Shown: positions 8,171 through 16,302, counted from the first letter of the stretch. The stretch: DNA of 64,000 nucleotides from Acidimicrobiia bacterium (GCA_041393965.1 JAWKJB010000002.1:434001-498000), one strand, 5' to 3'. Notes: a model not told the origin generated them from the sequence alone. Numbers and translations: made by a program.

Positions 8171-8326
8171 ATGCTACGAACGCAACGGGGAGCCACGACG
8201 GTCGAATGGCTCGGTCTGGCAACGATTGCAATCCTCGTCATCGCCCTCCTCCTCCCCCAGGTGCGAGCCACGGCGGGGGACATCTGGAGCAGTGTCGCCG
8301 ATCAGTTCGGGGGATTCCTCGGTTAG
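8171..8326 (+). CDS. flp: Flp-type prepilin, 51 residues
   Basis: Structural pilin of the Tad pilus. The 51-residue product starts MLRTQRGATTVEWLGLATIA. The prepilin peptidase site is RG/ATTVEW: cleavage after Gly7 leaves Glu at +5, the hallmark of Flp pilins, followed by a single hydrophobic helix (LGLATIAILVIALLLP). The mature C-terminus is short (WSSVADQFGGFLG), as in actinobacterial Flp proteins. The ribosome binding site AAAGGAAG stands 6-7 bases before the ATG. The position between tadC and the TadE-like genes is canonical. The prepilin peptidase (TadV) gene is not in this window. Codon use fits the neighbours. Confidence 0.88.
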   Translation: MLRTQRGATTVEWLGLATIAILVIALLLPQVRATAGDIWSSVADQFGGFLG

Positions 8327-8679
8327 AAGCCGGGTCGACCACGATCGAGGGCCTTGCCGCCATGGTCGTGTTCTTCATGCTGTTGCTCTTGATCGTCCAG
8401 ATCGGCTTTCTCGTCGTCGCGCGGAACGCCACGGCGGTCGCGGTCGACGCTGCCGTTCGCGCTGCGTCGGTGGACGGCGAGGTCGCTCTTGCGGCTGATC
8501 GACTCGGTCGCGACATCGGGGCAACCGTTCCCGGATCGAGCGATGCCAGGATCTCCGTGGTGTCGGACGGGAGGTCCGTGACGGGATCCGTGTCGTTCTC
8601 GTGGACACCACCGGGCCCCGACCTCATTCCGATCCGCATCGAGGTGACTCGTTCCGCTCCGGTCGTCATTCCACCATGA
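8314..8679 (+). CDS. TadE-like pseudopilin, start codon unclear
   Basis: TadE-family minor pilin. The N-terminal motif EAGSTTIEGLAAM (processing-type Gly-x4-Glu) is followed by one hydrophobic helix (VVFFMLLLLIVQIGFLVVA) and a small extracellular domain rich in Asp and Ser. About 115-120 residues. The motif lies upstream of the first in-frame ATG (8362), so that ATG is probably not the start. Between the flp gene and the motif, frame 1 holds no ATG, GTG or TTG: the codons are ATT (8314), CCT, CGG, TTA, GAA. The start given here (ATT) is a placeholder. An ATG at 8206 would overlap flp by 121 bp and is unlikely. Either a rare start codon or a base error is involved. Confidence 0.6.
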   Translation: MPRLEAGSTTIEGLAAMVVFFMLLLLIVQIGFLVVARNATAVAVDAAVRAASVDGEVALAADRLGRDIGATVPGSSDARISVVSDGRSVTGSVSFSWTPPGPDLIPIRIEVTRSAPVVIPP

Positions 8680-9026
8680 TTGGACGACCCGCAGCCGACC
8701 GCGGCATCGTGATGATCGAAATGGTCGTCGTGGGGTTCGCCGTCCTCGCTTTGGTGCTGCCGACGATCGTGCTGACCGCCAGAATGGTCGAGGCTTCCGA
8801 CATCGCAACAGGCGAGGCCCGTTCGGCAGCACTGTGGTATGCGCGACACGGTGCCCTTCCAGGATCCGATCACGATTCGGAACTCACCGTTCAACGCAAC
8901 GGTGACGAGGTCCGAGTGGTCGCAACCGTCCGCGTCGAGTTGCTGTCGGTTGGAGGAACAGGAGTCAGCACGACCGTATCCGGTTCGTTCGCAATGCCGA
9001 TCAGCCCCTACCGCAGCGGCCGATGA
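8676..9026 (+). CDS. TadE/TadG-like pilus protein
   Basis: Second pseudopilin-like protein, 116 residues. The short N-terminus (MIGRPAADRGIVMIEMVVVG) has Gly-Ile-Val-Met-Ile-Glu, the Gly-x4-Glu spacing of TadE-type processing sites, then a hydrophobic helix (VGFAVLALVLPTIVLTARM). The remainder is a mostly beta extracellular domain with no cysteine. Such minor subunits are thought to prime or cap Flp pili. The start ATG overlaps the previous stop (ATGA), and its own stop overlaps the next ATG in the same way. A longer start at 8601 in this frame would lie within the upstream gene and is not supported. Confidence 0.7.
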   Translation: MIGRPAADRGIVMIEMVVVGFAVLALVLPTIVLTARMVEASDIATGEARSAALWYARHGALPGSDHDSELTVQRNGDEVRVVATVRVELLSVGGTGVSTTVSGSFAMPISPYRSGR

Positions 9027-9424
9027 TCGCCTTGCGCGCCGAGCGCGGATCGACGGTCCCCCTGTTCGGCGGTCTGGCATTCGTTGCGCTGTTGATGATC
9101 GCCCTCACGGTGGAACTCGCGCTCGTCGGTACCGAGTATCGACAGGTCGCGGCCATCGCCGACGCATCGGCAGAGGCCGGCGCTGCGATGGTGACCGAAT
9201 CGTCGGCATATGGCGGATCGATCGTTGTTGACACCGAACGCGCCGTCGCCGAAGCGGAACGGCTCGCAACATCTCTTCCCGACACGCGCGCGACCGTCCG
9301 CGTGGCCGCCGAGCAGGTCTGTGTCACGATCGTGGGACGGCATCAGCCAGCCACCCTCGCGTTTGTCGGGGTCTCGGGTGTCGACATCACCGTCACGAGC
9401 TGTGCGCAACCACGAGTCGGGTGA
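9023..9424 (+). CDS. TadE/TadG-like pilus protein, last gene of Tad operon
   Basis: Third TadE/TadG-like protein, 133 residues, of the type found in actinobacterial Tad clusters. The N-terminal RGSTVPLFGGLAFVALLMIALTV contains the hydrophobic helix; the usual Glu at +5 is replaced (GSTVPL), so it may be a non-cleaved TadG-type anchor. The outer domain has two cysteines (VCVTIV and TSCAQP near the C-terminus) that could pair. It starts at ATG 9023 in an ATGA overlap. The operon seems to end here: the next gene has its own promoter-like TAGTGT 30 bases downstream. No terminator hairpin is visible in the 34-bp gap. Confidence 0.7.
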   Translation: MIALRAERGSTVPLFGGLAFVALLMIALTVELALVGTEYRQVAAIADASAEAGAAMVTESSAYGGSIVVDTERAVAEAERLATSLPDTRATVRVAAEQVCVTIVGRHQPATLAFVGVSGVDITVTSCAQPRVG

Positions 9425-9458
9425 GGACCGATCCGCTCGCGGGATCTAGTGTTGCGTC

Positions 9459-10442
9459 ATGGACGACAAGCTCACACCGCTCATCGAGGCATCGGATCTC
9501 GCCAGCTTGTCGCGTCATGTCGATGCGGTATGTGCCAGGCGGGCGTGGAACGAACTTGTCGAATTGCGTGATCGGTGCGACGAAGCCGTCGAACGCGGCA
9601 AGCAGGTGTGGGGGATCTCCCAGTTCGCCGAGTACCGGCTCGCCCTCGAGGCACCCGTCGCCGTCTCGGTTCGGGCGGGCATCTTCACCGACGGCCGGGG
9701 CCGTTTCTCCCTCGGACCACTGTGGGAGGTTGCTGCATCGACGCATCCTTGGGAGGACTTCGCGTCCCACGCCTTGACGCCCACGATCCGGGCCCTGATC
9801 GCCCACGAGCGCGCCATCCGAGGTGAGACGATTCCGAGCGACGCCATCGATCATCATGTGATAGCGGCCCCGGTCGAGATCCAGCTATGGGAGCCCGCGT
9901 ATCCCGTCGCCGAATACAAGTCCGACCGGGCCGTGTTCCCTGACGATCTGTTCGACATCGACATGGGATGGGAGGACCTCCCCGATGCGGCAGAGGTCCA
10001 GGTCGAGGATGGGTTGTGTCACGCACTGATGGAGCTGGTGAAGCCATGGTGGGAGGATTCACTCGGCAAGTCTGAGGCCATCACCGTTGACGCCTCGATC
10101 GAGGCCGGAATCCGATCACTTGGGCCACGACGGGCCAGACTCGCCGATGTGCCGTACACGACCGCAATGGAAGCGATGGTGTGGGCGGGTGCCAGCGGGG
10201 GAGGACATGGCCGCAGGCGTGGGTCCCCGACCGGTCGTGCCGGAGCATGGTGGGTGCTTCTCGAAGCCCTTGGCTACGAGGAGATGCCAGAGGACCGGTC
10301 AGGTCTCGGCGATGAAGCGCAAGAGCTTCGTTGGGTGCTGTGGGATCCTGGTGATCGGGTGGGTGGCTGGAACCTTCACCTCGGCATCGAGGATCCCGAC
10401 GACGGAATCGCATGGGTGCTATCCGCGGTCGACGCTGTGTGA
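9459..10442 (+). CDS. Hypothetical acidic protein
   Basis: Unrecognised 327-residue soluble protein, strongly acidic and rich in tryptophan (WNELVELRDRC, WEVAASTHPWEDF, WEDLPDAAEVQVED). It has no membrane segment or signal peptide. A glycine/arginine loop (ASGGGHGRRRGSPTGRAG, about residues 244-261) interrupts an otherwise alpha/beta pattern and may be a nucleotide or anion site, but it matches no motif I know. A TAGTGT hexamer (9447-9452) ends 6 bases before the ATG with no ribosome binding site, so the gene is probably transcribed alone and leaderless. Its stop is one base from the stop of the convergent LLM oxidoreductase gene. Confidence 0.65.
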   Translation: MDDKLTPLIEASDLASLSRHVDAVCARRAWNELVELRDRCDEAVERGKQVWGISQFAEYRLALEAPVAVSVRAGIFTDGRGRFSLGPLWEVAASTHPWEDFASHALTPTIRALIAHERAIRGETIPSDAIDHHVIAAPVEIQLWEPAYPVAEYKSDRAVFPDDLFDIDMGWEDLPDAAEVQVEDGLCHALMELVKPWWEDSLGKSEAITVDASIEAGIRSLGPRRARLADVPYTTAMEAMVWAGASGGGHGRRRGSPTGRAGAWWVLLEALGYEEMPEDRSGLGDEAQELRWVLWDPGDRVGGWNLHLGIEDPDDGIAWVLSAVDAV

Positions 10443-10443
10443 G

Positions 10444-11454
10444 TCAATCCACCGGTAGGTAGGGCATGACCTGCTCGGCGAGTTGATCGACCAGTTCGAC
10501 CTGCTGCCCGTAATGCAGGTCGCAGAAGTGGCTCCGCGCCACCCATTCGACCGGAACGCCCACCGCGTCGCGAAGCGTGCCGATGGTGTGGACGATTTCG
10601 TCCGGAGAGCCACCGACGATGCGGCTGCGGACGCGTTCTGCCGTCTCGGCCGTGAGTGGTGGGGTTCGCGCGATCGGCCCGACACGGGTTGTGGAGTCCT
10701 CCATGTCGGTGTACTTCCAGATCTGATGCCACACATGATCGATGATCGCGTCCCTCGGACCGGGAAACATGACGCTGTAGTGAATCCATCGGAACCCGGC
10801 CGGATCGCGTCCGATCCGTTCCATCTCCTCCGTCGCAGCAGCGACCTGCGAGACAAACCGTTCCGGGGGTGCGTTCGAGAAAAATCCGTCGGCGTGTCGC
10901 GCTGCTCGCCTCGCCGCCGCGTCGACGGAACCTCCCACGATGATGGGGATCGGCCGTTTCGGTGTCGGGCGAATGGCGAATTCGGGATACGAGTAGAGGT
11001 CGCCTTCCCAGGCAAACGGTTCGCCTGACCATGCCTGTGGAAGGAACTGGAGGATCTCCGACATCGCCTGACCCCGGGTGGTGATGTCAACACCGAACGC
11101 TTCGAACTCGGTCGCCGACCAACCGAGTCCGAGTCCGAGGATCAGCCTTCCATTGGCAATCAGCTGTACGGTCGCTGCGTCTTCGGCGAGACGAATCGGG
11201 TGATGCAGTGGAGCGAGCACGACACCCGTACCGATTGCGATCGTGGAGGTGGCGGTCGCGAGCGCGGCTGAGGTGACGAGGAGGGAAGGCATGTAGCCGT
11301 CATCGACAAAGTGGTGTTCGGTGGTCCACACCGACGAGTAGCCACGCCGTTCGAGGTGTACGGTGAGCTCGACCAACTCCCGATACACATCCTCCCACGA
11401 GCGTGGATCGTCCGGCGCCCGCTGGCCGGAAAGCAAACCGAATCCGAGATTCAT
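10444..11454 (-). CDS. LLM-class flavin-dependent oxidoreductase (probably F420)
   Basis: Luciferase-like monooxygenase family TIM-barrel enzyme, 336 residues. The N-terminal strand MNLGFGLLS, the YSSVWTTEHHF segment, the AIGTGVVLAPLHHPIRLAEDAATV stretch (read in two parts) and GRLILGLGLGWSATEFEAFGV are typical of actinobacterial F420- or FMN-dependent members. C-terminal IVGGSPDEIVHTIGTLRDAVG is also typical. Substrate unknown. A TACATT hexamer (complement of 11461-11466) lies 6 bases before the ATG: leaderless promoter layout. It converges with the acidic hypothetical gene with a one-base gap. Confidence 0.85.
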   Translation of the reverse strand: MNLGFGLLSGQRAPDDPRSWEDVYRELVELTVHLERRGYSSVWTTEHHFVDDGYMPSLLVTSAALATATSTIAIGTGVVLAPLHHPIRLAEDAATVQLIANGRLILGLGLGWSATEFEAFGVDITTRGQAMSEILQFLPQAWSGEPFAWEGDLYSYPEFAIRPTPKRPIPIIVGGSVDAAARRAARHADGFFSNAPPERFVSQVAAATEEMERIGRDPAGFRWIHYSVMFPGPRDAIIDHVWHQIWKYTDMEDSTTRVGPIARTPPLTAETAERVRSRIVGGSPDEIVHTIGTLRDAVGVPVEWVARSHFCDLHYGQQVELVDQLAEQVMPYLPVD

Positions 11455-11508
11455 GTCTTCAATGTACCGGCGATCGGCCCGGGTGATCGTTGGTTCCCGA
11501 TCTCGACC

Positions 11509-11889
11509 TCAGCCGGCAAGGGCGGTTCTGGCACGATCCGAATCGCTCACCGTGACGGCGATGTGGTAGCCCTGGGCGTTGGTGTGCAGCAGGTACATCG
11601 AGTCGATGTTGACGCCTGCACCGGCGAGCCCTTCCGCCATCGCAGCAAGCCCCGATGTTCCGCGGGGTATGAAGGTATCGAGCACCTCGGTCTCGTCGTA
11701 GTCGACGCCTGCGACCTGGAGGACACGACGAGCCCGTGCATCGTTGTCAGGGATGAATCGTACATAGGACTGTCCCATGTCGGCGATGGTCGCGAACGCC
11801 TCGATGCCGACTCCTGCATCCGCGAGGGTGCGGGCGAGGATTGCCAACTGGCCGGGCTTGTTGGTGAGGCGAACTGAGAACTCGGTCAT
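11509..11889 (-). CDS. Tandem ACT-domain protein
   Basis: Small protein of 126 residues made of two ACT domains: residues 1-70 (FSVRLTNKPGQLAILARTLADAGV) and about 72-126 (GLAAMAEGLAGAGVNIDSMYL). ACT domains bind amino acids or other small ligands and usually act as allosteric sensors. No enzyme domain is attached, so it may regulate a partner or act alone, as stand-alone ACT proteins do. The TATGGT hexamer (complement of 11896-11901) sits 6 bases before the ATG, suggesting a leaderless transcript. The gene is divergent from dnaE2 across 115 bp that contain the dnaE2 SOS promoter. Confidence 0.8.
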   Translation of the reverse strand: MTEFSVRLTNKPGQLAILARTLADAGVGIEAFATIADMGQSYVRFIPDNDARARRVLQVAGVDYDETEVLDTFIPRGTSGLAAMAEGLAGAGVNIDSMYLLHTNAQGYHIAVTVSDSDRARTALAG

Positions 11890-11968
11890 GGGTCAACCAT
11901 ACGCTCGAAAGCCGTTGCGGCAAACCGAAACCACGAGAACGCGATAACCGACCTTGTTTCCGTCTTTG

Positions 11969-11996
11969 TTGACGGACCGAACACATGTTCGATAGT
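11969..11996 (+). promoter_or_regulatory. dnaE2 promoter with LexA box in spacer
   Basis: The -35 element is TTGACG (11969-11974) and the -10 is GATAGT (11991-11996), with a 16-bp spacer. The LexA box GAACacatGTTC occupies 11979-11990, inside the spacer, and extends to CCGAAC...GTTCGA. Repressor binding would block RNA polymerase directly. The predicted transcription start (about 12002-12005) coincides with the dnaE2 ATG, so the mRNA has almost no leader, although CTGGAGGA just precedes the start. The box matches the known actinobacterial/Bacillus-type LexA consensus. Confidence 0.85.
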
Positions 11997-12004
11997 CTGG
12001 AGGA

Positions 12005-15000
12005 ATGGCACGATACGCGGAGTTGCACTGTCACACGAACTACTCGTTTCTCGACGGTGCGTCGTGGCCGGACGAGATCGTTCAACGAGCTGGGGATCTT
12101 GACTATGTAGCGCTCGGGATCACCGACCATGACGGTTTTCGTGGCGCCGTTCAGGTCCATGCTGCCGCCACCCATGCCGGAGTGCCCATCGTGTACGGGA
12201 CCGAAATCGGCCTTCCGGCAACACCCTCATCGGAGGAGAGCGTTGAACGCATCGTTGCCCCAAGCGACGAACCGGTTCCGGTGACCGGAACCGGTGATGT
12301 GTCGAGGCGTGGCAGGGTTCGACGCATGTACGGGACCAAGCCGGACAAGCGCCACGACACCGACCATCTCGTCCTGCTTGCACCCGGCCCGGCAGGCTAT
12401 GGAGCGATCAGCAGGCTGGTGACCCGTGCACAGTTCCGGGGGAGGAAGGATGCTCCACGGTACGCCTTCGGAGACCTCGAGGAAGCGGCTCGGGATGGTT
12501 CCCTCGTGGCGCTGTCGGGCTGTTGGCAGGGTGCGGTGCCCCGCGCAGCCACACGAGGCGACCTTGCCGGTGGCATCGCCAGCGCAGCAAGACTCAGGGA
12601 CATCTTCGGGGACCGGTTCCACATCGAGCTGACACACCACGGGCTCCCCGGAGACGATGACCGCAACGACCTGTTGCATGAGATCGCTACACGGCTCTCC
12701 ATTCCGACGGTCGCGACGAACAATGTCCACTACGCGCAGCCCACAGACGCCGATCTTGCCGAGGTGCTCGCCGCGATCGCCACACGACGCACACTGGACG
12801 CGTCCGATGGGTTCAGGCCGGCGACCGACCTTCGTCACCTCAGGACACCCGACGAGATGCAGCGACGCTTCAGCAGGTATCCCGGTGCGGTTGAACGAGC
12901 TGCCGAATTGGGCACTGCCCTCGCATTCGATCTGGATCTCCTGACACCCGAGCTTCCCGATTTCGCCATGCCGGGAGCCTTCACCACCGAGGATGAGTAT
13001 CTCGCATGGCTCACCCTCGAAGGGGCACGGGAGGTCTATCCGGGGTCTGACGATGGCATTGATCCGGCAGCGCGACGGCGACTCATGCATGAGCTCGGGG
13101 TGATCTCCTCACTCGGTTTCGCCGGGTACTTCCTCGTTGCGTGGGACATTGTGCGGTTCGCCAGACAGCGGGGCATCTACTGCCAGATCAGGGGGTCGGG
13201 GGCGGACTCTGCGGTGTGCCGATGCCTTGGGGTCACCAGGGTCGATCCGATCAGGCTCGGCCTGCCCTTCGAACGGTTCCTCTCCCATGAACGAGGGAGA
13301 CCGCCCGACATCGACATCGACTTCGAGGCAGAGAGAAGGGAGGAGGTGATCCAGTACTGCTATCGGCGGTACGGACGCGAGCGTGCCGCCATGGTCGCCA
13401 ATGTCATCACCTATCGAGCACGCTCGGTCCTCCAGGATGTCGGAAAGGTGTTCGGACTGACCCAGGCGCAGGTCAACGGCCTGACGAAGTACATCGATAC
13501 GCGAAGCCCGACAGCACTCAGCGAGGTCGTCGATCTTCCCTGTGGGATGACAACCGACCACATCTACGAGATGTGCCGAAGGCTTGACGGTTTCCCCCGT
13601 CATCTCGGCATCCATTCCGGGGGGATGGTCATCACGAAGCGTCCGCTGTGGGAAACGACACCACTGGAGTGGGGGAGGATGGCTGACCGCTCGGTCCTCC
13701 AGTGGGACAAGAACGACACTGCCGCCATGGGCCTCGTCAAGTTCGACTTGCTTGCCCTCGGAGCCCTCAACGCCCTGCATCTCAGCGTGGATCTCATTGC
13801 GCAGGTCCACGGGATCGATGTGGACCTTGCGACGATTCCGCAAGAGCCCGTGGTGTACGACATGCTCACCCGCGCCGACACGGTTGGCGTCTTCCAAGTC
13901 GAGTCCCGTGCTCAGATGGCGACGCTGCCGAAGATGAAGCCGAGAACCTTCTATGACCTCGCCATTGAGGTTGCCTTGATCAGGCCGGGGCCGATCCAGG
14001 GTCAGTCGGTCCATCCCTATCTGAGAAGGCGCAGCGGCGAAGAACCAGTCACCTATCTGCACCCGGCAGCGGAACCGATTCTCGCGAAGACCCTTGGTGT
14101 GCCGATCTTCCAAGAGCAGCTGATGGAACTCGCTCGCGTCTGCGCGGGCTTCACCCCCGGACAGTCTGACCGGCTTCGGCAGGCGATGACCCACAAGCGC
14201 TCAGCAGACGAGATGAAGAAACTTCGAGACGAGGTGTACCTGGGTATGGCTGCCAACGGGCTCACCGGGAGACCAGCGGACGAGCTGTGGGAGAAGCTCA
14301 AGGGTTTCGCCTCATTCGGATTCCCCGAGTCCCACTCGGTTTCGTTCGCGTACATCGTGTACGCGGCCTCATGGCTGAAGTACCACTGGCCGGCGGAGTT
14401 CTTCGCAGGACTCCTGAATGCCCAACCGATGGGGTTCTACTCCCCGAACTCTCTCGTTGCCGATGCCAGCCATCACGGTGTCGAGGTGTTGCCACCAGAC
14501 ATCAATCATTCGATCCACGATTGCACCATCGAGCCGTCCGATGCCGACCGGGGAACGATCTCGTATCTCGGCGGTGTTTGGCGCAAAGGCATGGGCGCCA
14601 TCGACGATGATGTCCGGATGCCTGTCGCGCTGAGGCTCGGATTGCGGTATGTGCGCAACCTCGGGGAGAGCGACATCACTCGCATCGAAGCTGCTCGTCT
14701 CACTGGCGGTGTGTTCGTTTCGACGGACGATTTTGCCAAGCGAACCGGCCTCACCGTGACCGCCCATGAGGCGCTCAGCGCCGCTGGTGCCTTTGCGTCT
14801 GTTGGGGTTGGCAGACGGGAGGGAATGTGGGAAGCAGGCGCGCTCTCACAACTCGCCCCCGACCGTTTGGCGCTCGGATCGGGGGCCGCTCGTCCGGATC
14901 TTCCTCCGATGGGGCCCACCGAGCGCGTCGAGGCCGACCTGTGGTCAACGGGGATCTCGATGACACATCCTGTCAGTCTGATCCGGACCAAGTTGGACGA

Positions 15001-15319
15001 ACGGGGGGTCACTCCCATCGCCATCGCTCTTGGGTATCGTCAGAATCGTCCCACCGTCACGGTCGCCGGCATCGTGACCCACCGTCAACGGCCCGAAACA
15101 GCCAACGGTGTGCGCTTCTTCAATCTCGAGGACGAGACAGGGATCATGAACATCATCATGATGCCGGCGGTGTGGGACGCCAACTACGAGATCGCCCGGA
15201 AGGCAATCGGTGCGGTGATCACGGGAACGCTCAGGTACCGGGACGGGGTCACCAACCTGGTCGCGCAACGACTGGACACCTGGCCGGCTCCCGATCTGCC
15301 GTCGCGGGACTTCCGGTAG
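12005..15319 (+). CDS. dnaE2: Error-prone DNA polymerase DnaE2 (SOS-induced)
   Basis: C-family DNA polymerase alpha subunit of the DnaE2 (ImuC) type, which copies past damage and causes SOS mutagenesis; 1104 residues. N-terminal PHP domain ELHCHTNYSFLDGAS (about 6-20) with TDHDGF near 40; polymerase palm PDIDIDFE at about 434, holding two catalytic aspartates; helix-hairpin-helix region about 850-940; OB fold from about 1017 (VTVAGIV), ending in QRLDTWPAPDLPSRDFR. Length and the C-terminal form separate it from replicative DnaE (about 1180 residues). The SOS promoter abuts the ATG. The partners ImuA and ImuB, usually in the same operon, are not adjacent. Confidence 0.95.
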   Translation: MARYAELHCHTNYSFLDGASWPDEIVQRAGDLDYVALGITDHDGFRGAVQVHAAATHAGVPIVYGTEIGLPATPSSEESVERIVAPSDEPVPVTGTGDVSRRGRVRRMYGTKPDKRHDTDHLVLLAPGPAGYGAISRLVTRAQFRGRKDAPRYAFGDLEEAARDGSLVALSGCWQGAVPRAATRGDLAGGIASAARLRDIFGDRFHIELTHHGLPGDDDRNDLLHEIATRLSIPTVATNNVHYAQPTDADLAEVLAAIATRRTLDASDGFRPATDLRHLRTPDEMQRRFSRYPGAVERAAELGTALAFDLDLLTPELPDFAMPGAFTTEDEYLAWLTLEGAREVYPGSDDGIDPAARRRLMHELGVISSLGFAGYFLVAWDIVRFARQRGIYCQIRGSGADSAVCRCLGVTRVDPIRLGLPFERFLSHERGRPPDIDIDFEAERREEVIQYCYRRYGRERAAMVANVITYRARSVLQDVGKVFGLTQAQVNGLTKYIDTRSPTALSEVVDLPCGMTTDHIYEMCRRLDGFPRHLGIHSGGMVITKRPLWETTPLEWGRMADRSVLQWDKNDTAAMGLVKFDLLALGALNALHLSVDLIAQVHGIDVDLATIPQEPVVYDMLTRADTVGVFQVESRAQMATLPKMKPRTFYDLAIEVALIRPGPIQGQSVHPYLRRRSGEEPVTYLHPAAEPILAKTLGVPIFQEQLMELARVCAGFTPGQSDRLRQAMTHKRSADEMKKLRDEVYLGMAANGLTGRPADELWEKLKGFASFGFPESHSVSFAYIVYAASWLKYHWPAEFFAGLLNAQPMGFYSPNSLVADASHHGVEVLPPDINHSIHDCTIEPSDADRGTISYLGGVWRKGMGAIDDDVRMPVALRLGLRYVRNLGESDITRIEAARLTGGVFVSTDDFAKRTGLTVTAHEALSAAGAFASVGVGRREGMWEAGALSQLAPDRLALGSGAARPDLPPMGPTERVEADLWSTGISMTHPVSLIRTKLDERGVTPIAIALGYRQNRPTVTVAGIVTHRQRPETANGVRFFNLEDETGIMNIIMMPAVWDANYEIARKAIGAVITGTLRYRDGVTNLVAQRLDTWPAPDLPSRDFR

Positions 15320-15399
15320 TTCCAAGAATCGCCAAAGAAAGGCTTCATTCGCGGGGACTTGCATCCGAAAATACTCTGGTGACCGAGAGGAGTCTTGGC

Positions 15400-15858
15400 G
15401 TGAGCCACGCATTCGCAGGCACCCTGCTGCTACCGGGAGAGGAAGGCCCCGGGCTCAGCGCCGTGCTCGAAACCGTCGACGCCGATGTCAAACTCGTTGC
15501 CGGCGAGGATGAGCTCGGTTCATGGAGCCACGATGAGTGCTCCGTCACCGCGATCGGTGAAGGGTCGTTCAAGGTCGTCCTTGGAGGGGAGATGGTCCTC
15601 TTCACACCCGACACACCGATCCAATTCGCGAATGTGATGGTGGAACCCGAACCCGAACCGGCTCGTTCCGTTCCCCTCGCCGACCGCATCGGTGCCGAGA
15701 CGAAGGGGCGCAAGAATCGGGTTACGACGCCGACGAAGGTTCAGCCGCTGAAATCGGTCGCAAAGCAGGAAGTCCTCGGGAGAGCCGTCACCTACATGGT
15801 GGTAGCGGTGTCGTGTGCCCTCATGATCGCCCTGCTGCTATTGAGCACGACGCTCTAG
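15400..15858 (+). CDS. Hypothetical tail-anchored membrane protein
   Basis: Unrecognised 152-residue protein. The N-terminal 80 residues look like a compact beta domain (VLETVDADVKLVAGEDELGS, then FKVVLGGEMVLFTP). A charged linker follows (PEPEPARSVPLADRIGAETK), then one C-terminal membrane helix (VVAVSCALMIALLLLSTTL), so it should be a tail-anchored protein with its domain in the cytoplasm. The GTG at 15400 has a clear ribosome binding site, GAGAGGAG, 7 bases upstream; a second in-frame GTG (15379) precedes it. A TACTCT (15372-15377) may be the -10. It lies 80 bp after dnaE2, and co-transcription is possible. Function unknown. Confidence 0.65.
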   Translation: MSHAFAGTLLLPGEEGPGLSAVLETVDADVKLVAGEDELGSWSHDECSVTAIGEGSFKVVLGGEMVLFTPDTPIQFANVMVEPEPEPARSVPLADRIGAETKGRKNRVTTPTKVQPLKSVAKQEVLGRAVTYMVVAVSCALMIALLLLSTTL

Positions 15859-15864
15859 ACCGCT

Positions 15865-16263
15865 CTAGGAGTCGTCTGCGGCGTCGAAGGCCAGTGCCGC
15901 CGAGTTGATGCAGTAGCGAAGCCCGCCGGGACCTGGGCCGTCGGGGAACACATGGCCGAGGTGTGCCCCGCAATTGGCGCAGGTGGACTCGGTGCGAACC
16001 ATGCCGTGGGACCGATCCTCGGTCTCGCCAACGGCGTCATCATGCATTGGTGTCGTGAAGCTCGGCCAACCCGAGCCCGAGTCGAACTTCGTATCGGATG
16101 CAAACAGCGCTTCTCCACACACGACACATCGGTAGGTGCCTTCTGCCTTGTTGCCGAGGAGCTCTCCCGTGAACGGACGCTCGGTCGCGGCCTCCTGGGT
16201 CACGGCGAACTGCTGGGGTGTCAGCCGATTCCGCAGATCGGCCTCTGAGTACTGTGCTGCCAT
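15865..16263 (-). CDS. msrB: Peptide-methionine (R)-S-oxide reductase MsrB
   Basis: Reduces the R epimer of methionine sulfoxide in proteins using thioredoxin, in the cytosol; 132 residues, the normal single-domain length. The zinc site is CVVCGEALF (about 46-49) and CANCGAHLGH (about 94-97). The substrate pocket GSGWPSF and the catalytic RYCINSAAL (Cys near residue 117) are intact. There is no fused MsrA. A TACGCT hexamer (complement of 16270-16275) is 6 bases before the ATG, pointing to a leaderless transcript of its own. It converges tightly with the tail-anchored gene (6-bp gap). Confidence 0.95.
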   Translation of the reverse strand: MAAQYSEADLRNRLTPQQFAVTQEAATERPFTGELLGNKAEGTYRCVVCGEALFASDTKFDSGSGWPSFTTPMHDDAVGETEDRSHGMVRTESTCANCGAHLGHVFPDGPGPGGLRYCINSAALAFDAADDS

Positions 16264-16302
16264 ACCCGCAGCGTACCGCGCAAACCATGCCCGGATGTCG
16301 GA

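Noticed and set aside
8206..8679. ATG 8206 as start of the TadE-like gene
   Set aside because: It would overlap the flp gene by 121 bp and add an N-terminus rich in Pro and His that does not fit the family.
13109..14194. 361-codon frame opposite dnaE2
   Set aside because: Shadow of the polymerase gene; no domain visible.
12005..15319. Replicative DNA polymerase DnaE1
   Set aside because: Length, C-terminal form and the SOS promoter indicate the DnaE2 class.
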